64,000 bases of DNA from Lacrimispora sp. 210928-DFI.3.58 (GTDB lineage: Bacteria > Bacillota > Clostridia > Lachnospirales > Lachnospiraceae): the NCBI RefSeq assembly GCF_020554865.1, contig NZ_JAJCIC010000020.1:1-64000 (forward strand), read 5' to 3'. Of this stretch, positions 63,573 to 64,000 are shown piece by piece. A program made the position numbers and the translations under genes. Every line of letters starts with the position of its first letter. Within the stretch, counting starts at the first letter, position 1. The notes under the pieces are model-generated. The model was not told the DNA's origin. It saw nothing but the letters and a program-made list of their open reading frames with translations, and ran no database searches.

Positions 63573-63675
63573 GCTTCTCATCCTTTCCATACGGTCTATT
63601 CCAGTGTTACTACTTTTTATTACTTTAAAGCATAAACTCTCCAGTAACTGGAGAGTCAACAGAAAATATTGCTTT

Positions 63676-64000
63676 TTAAAGGTCTTCTGTTTTACCGTAC
63701 GGAATCTGGATCTCTGTGATGTACTGTGATACATCATTTGTCATGCCGGAATCGATCATGGTGATCTCCATGGAATCTCCCGCTGCCCGGTAGCCCTTTT
63801 CCTCCATGTAGGTTAAAAGCTGCATATAGTATTTTCCTGCTTCCCGGTGGGTGCCTCTGAACCGGATGGTGACATAATCCCCGCCCGGCAGCATGGTGAT
63901 CCCCTTTTCTCCGGTCTCATCTGCCTCCAGAAGAATGAAAATGCTGAGAAACGTATCGAATTTCCGGGCTTCAATGTCCTCTCTTGCAATGGAGACCCCT
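63676..64000 (-). CDS. Effector-binding (GyrI-like) C-terminal part of a regulator, partial
   Basis: The frame stays open to the right edge (readable from about 63996) and ends at 63676. The visible 107 residues (GVSIAREDIEARKFDTFLSIFILLEADETGEKG.., GGDYVTIRFRGTHREAGKYYMQLLTYMEEKGYRAAG.., TEIQIPYGKTEDL) resemble the GyrI-like effector-binding domain at the end of MerR/BmrR- or AraC-type regulators. The DNA-binding half would lie outside the window. Confidence 0.7.
   Translation of the reverse strand, partial: GVSIAREDIEARKFDTFLSIFILLEADETGEKGITMLPGGDYVTIRFRGTHREAGKYYMQLLTYMEEKGYRAAGDSMEITMIDSGMTNDVSQYITEIQIPYGKTEDL

Overview
The window looks like a chromosomal stretch of a gut Clostridia, most likely a Lachnospiraceae of about 50% GC (Enterocloster/Clostridium type). 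The reasons are strong AGGAGG ribosome binding sites, a TPP riboswitch in front of thiT, a BmpA/NupOPQ nucleoside ABC operon, a mannose-family PTS with a LevR-type regulator, and mobilizable elements with a Pre/Mob relaxase. This placement is inference from gene content; no rRNA or tRNA gene was seen.

Region 1 (0-8.4 kb) is core-like. It holds a SpoU-type RNA methyltransferase, a multi-cluster ferredoxin protein, an alpha/beta hydrolase, and an M20 amidohydrolase operon with two small membrane proteins (probably a two-part transporter), divergent from a PucR-type regulator.

Region 2 (8.4-31.37 kb) is accessory and ends at the 3' end of guaA. It starts with a minus-strand operon: OLD-type ATPase/TOPRIM protein, a 257-base gap, a retron-type reverse transcriptase, then a DUF6602-like nuclease-fold protein. 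The gap holds a pair of complementary 8-mers (10705-10712 and 10543-10550) enclosing hairpins, the layout expected for a retron msr-msd RNA, so this is probably a retron defence system with an unusual three-protein make-up. Next come a GNAT acetyltransferase, a broken nucleoside phosphorylase, a dead IS transposase, a PD-(D/E)XK transposase-nuclease, and a decayed mobilizable element A (relaxase remnant, RepA-like ATPase with an amber codon, Xis-like HTH, XRE, DUF3795, intact nucleoside phosphorylase). Element B (about 22.3-31.37 kb) looks intact: relaxase, RepA-like ATPase, MobC, tyrosine integrase, Xis and XRE. Its left end carries a very AT-rich stand-alone reverse transcriptase (DRT/Abi type) with a structured 450-base leader.

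Region 3 (31.4-64 kb) is core metabolism: guaA, TPP-regulated thiT, uvrA, a RocB-like peptidase, peptidase E, the bmpA-nupOPQ nucleoside importer, ftsH, a MarR regulator, a LevR-type regulator divergent from a mannose-family PTS operon with BtpA and HAD genes, an HTH-Uma2 protein, a polar amino-acid ABC transporter, folD, an aminotransferase, a hydroxyacid dehydrogenase with a B3/B4 protein, and the 3' part of a regulator with a GyrI-like domain that runs off the right edge.

The best candidates for a new system are the three-protein retron-like operon (8463-12785) and the AT-rich reverse transcriptase with its leader RNA region (22517-24300). Both carry the catalytic motifs needed for activity.
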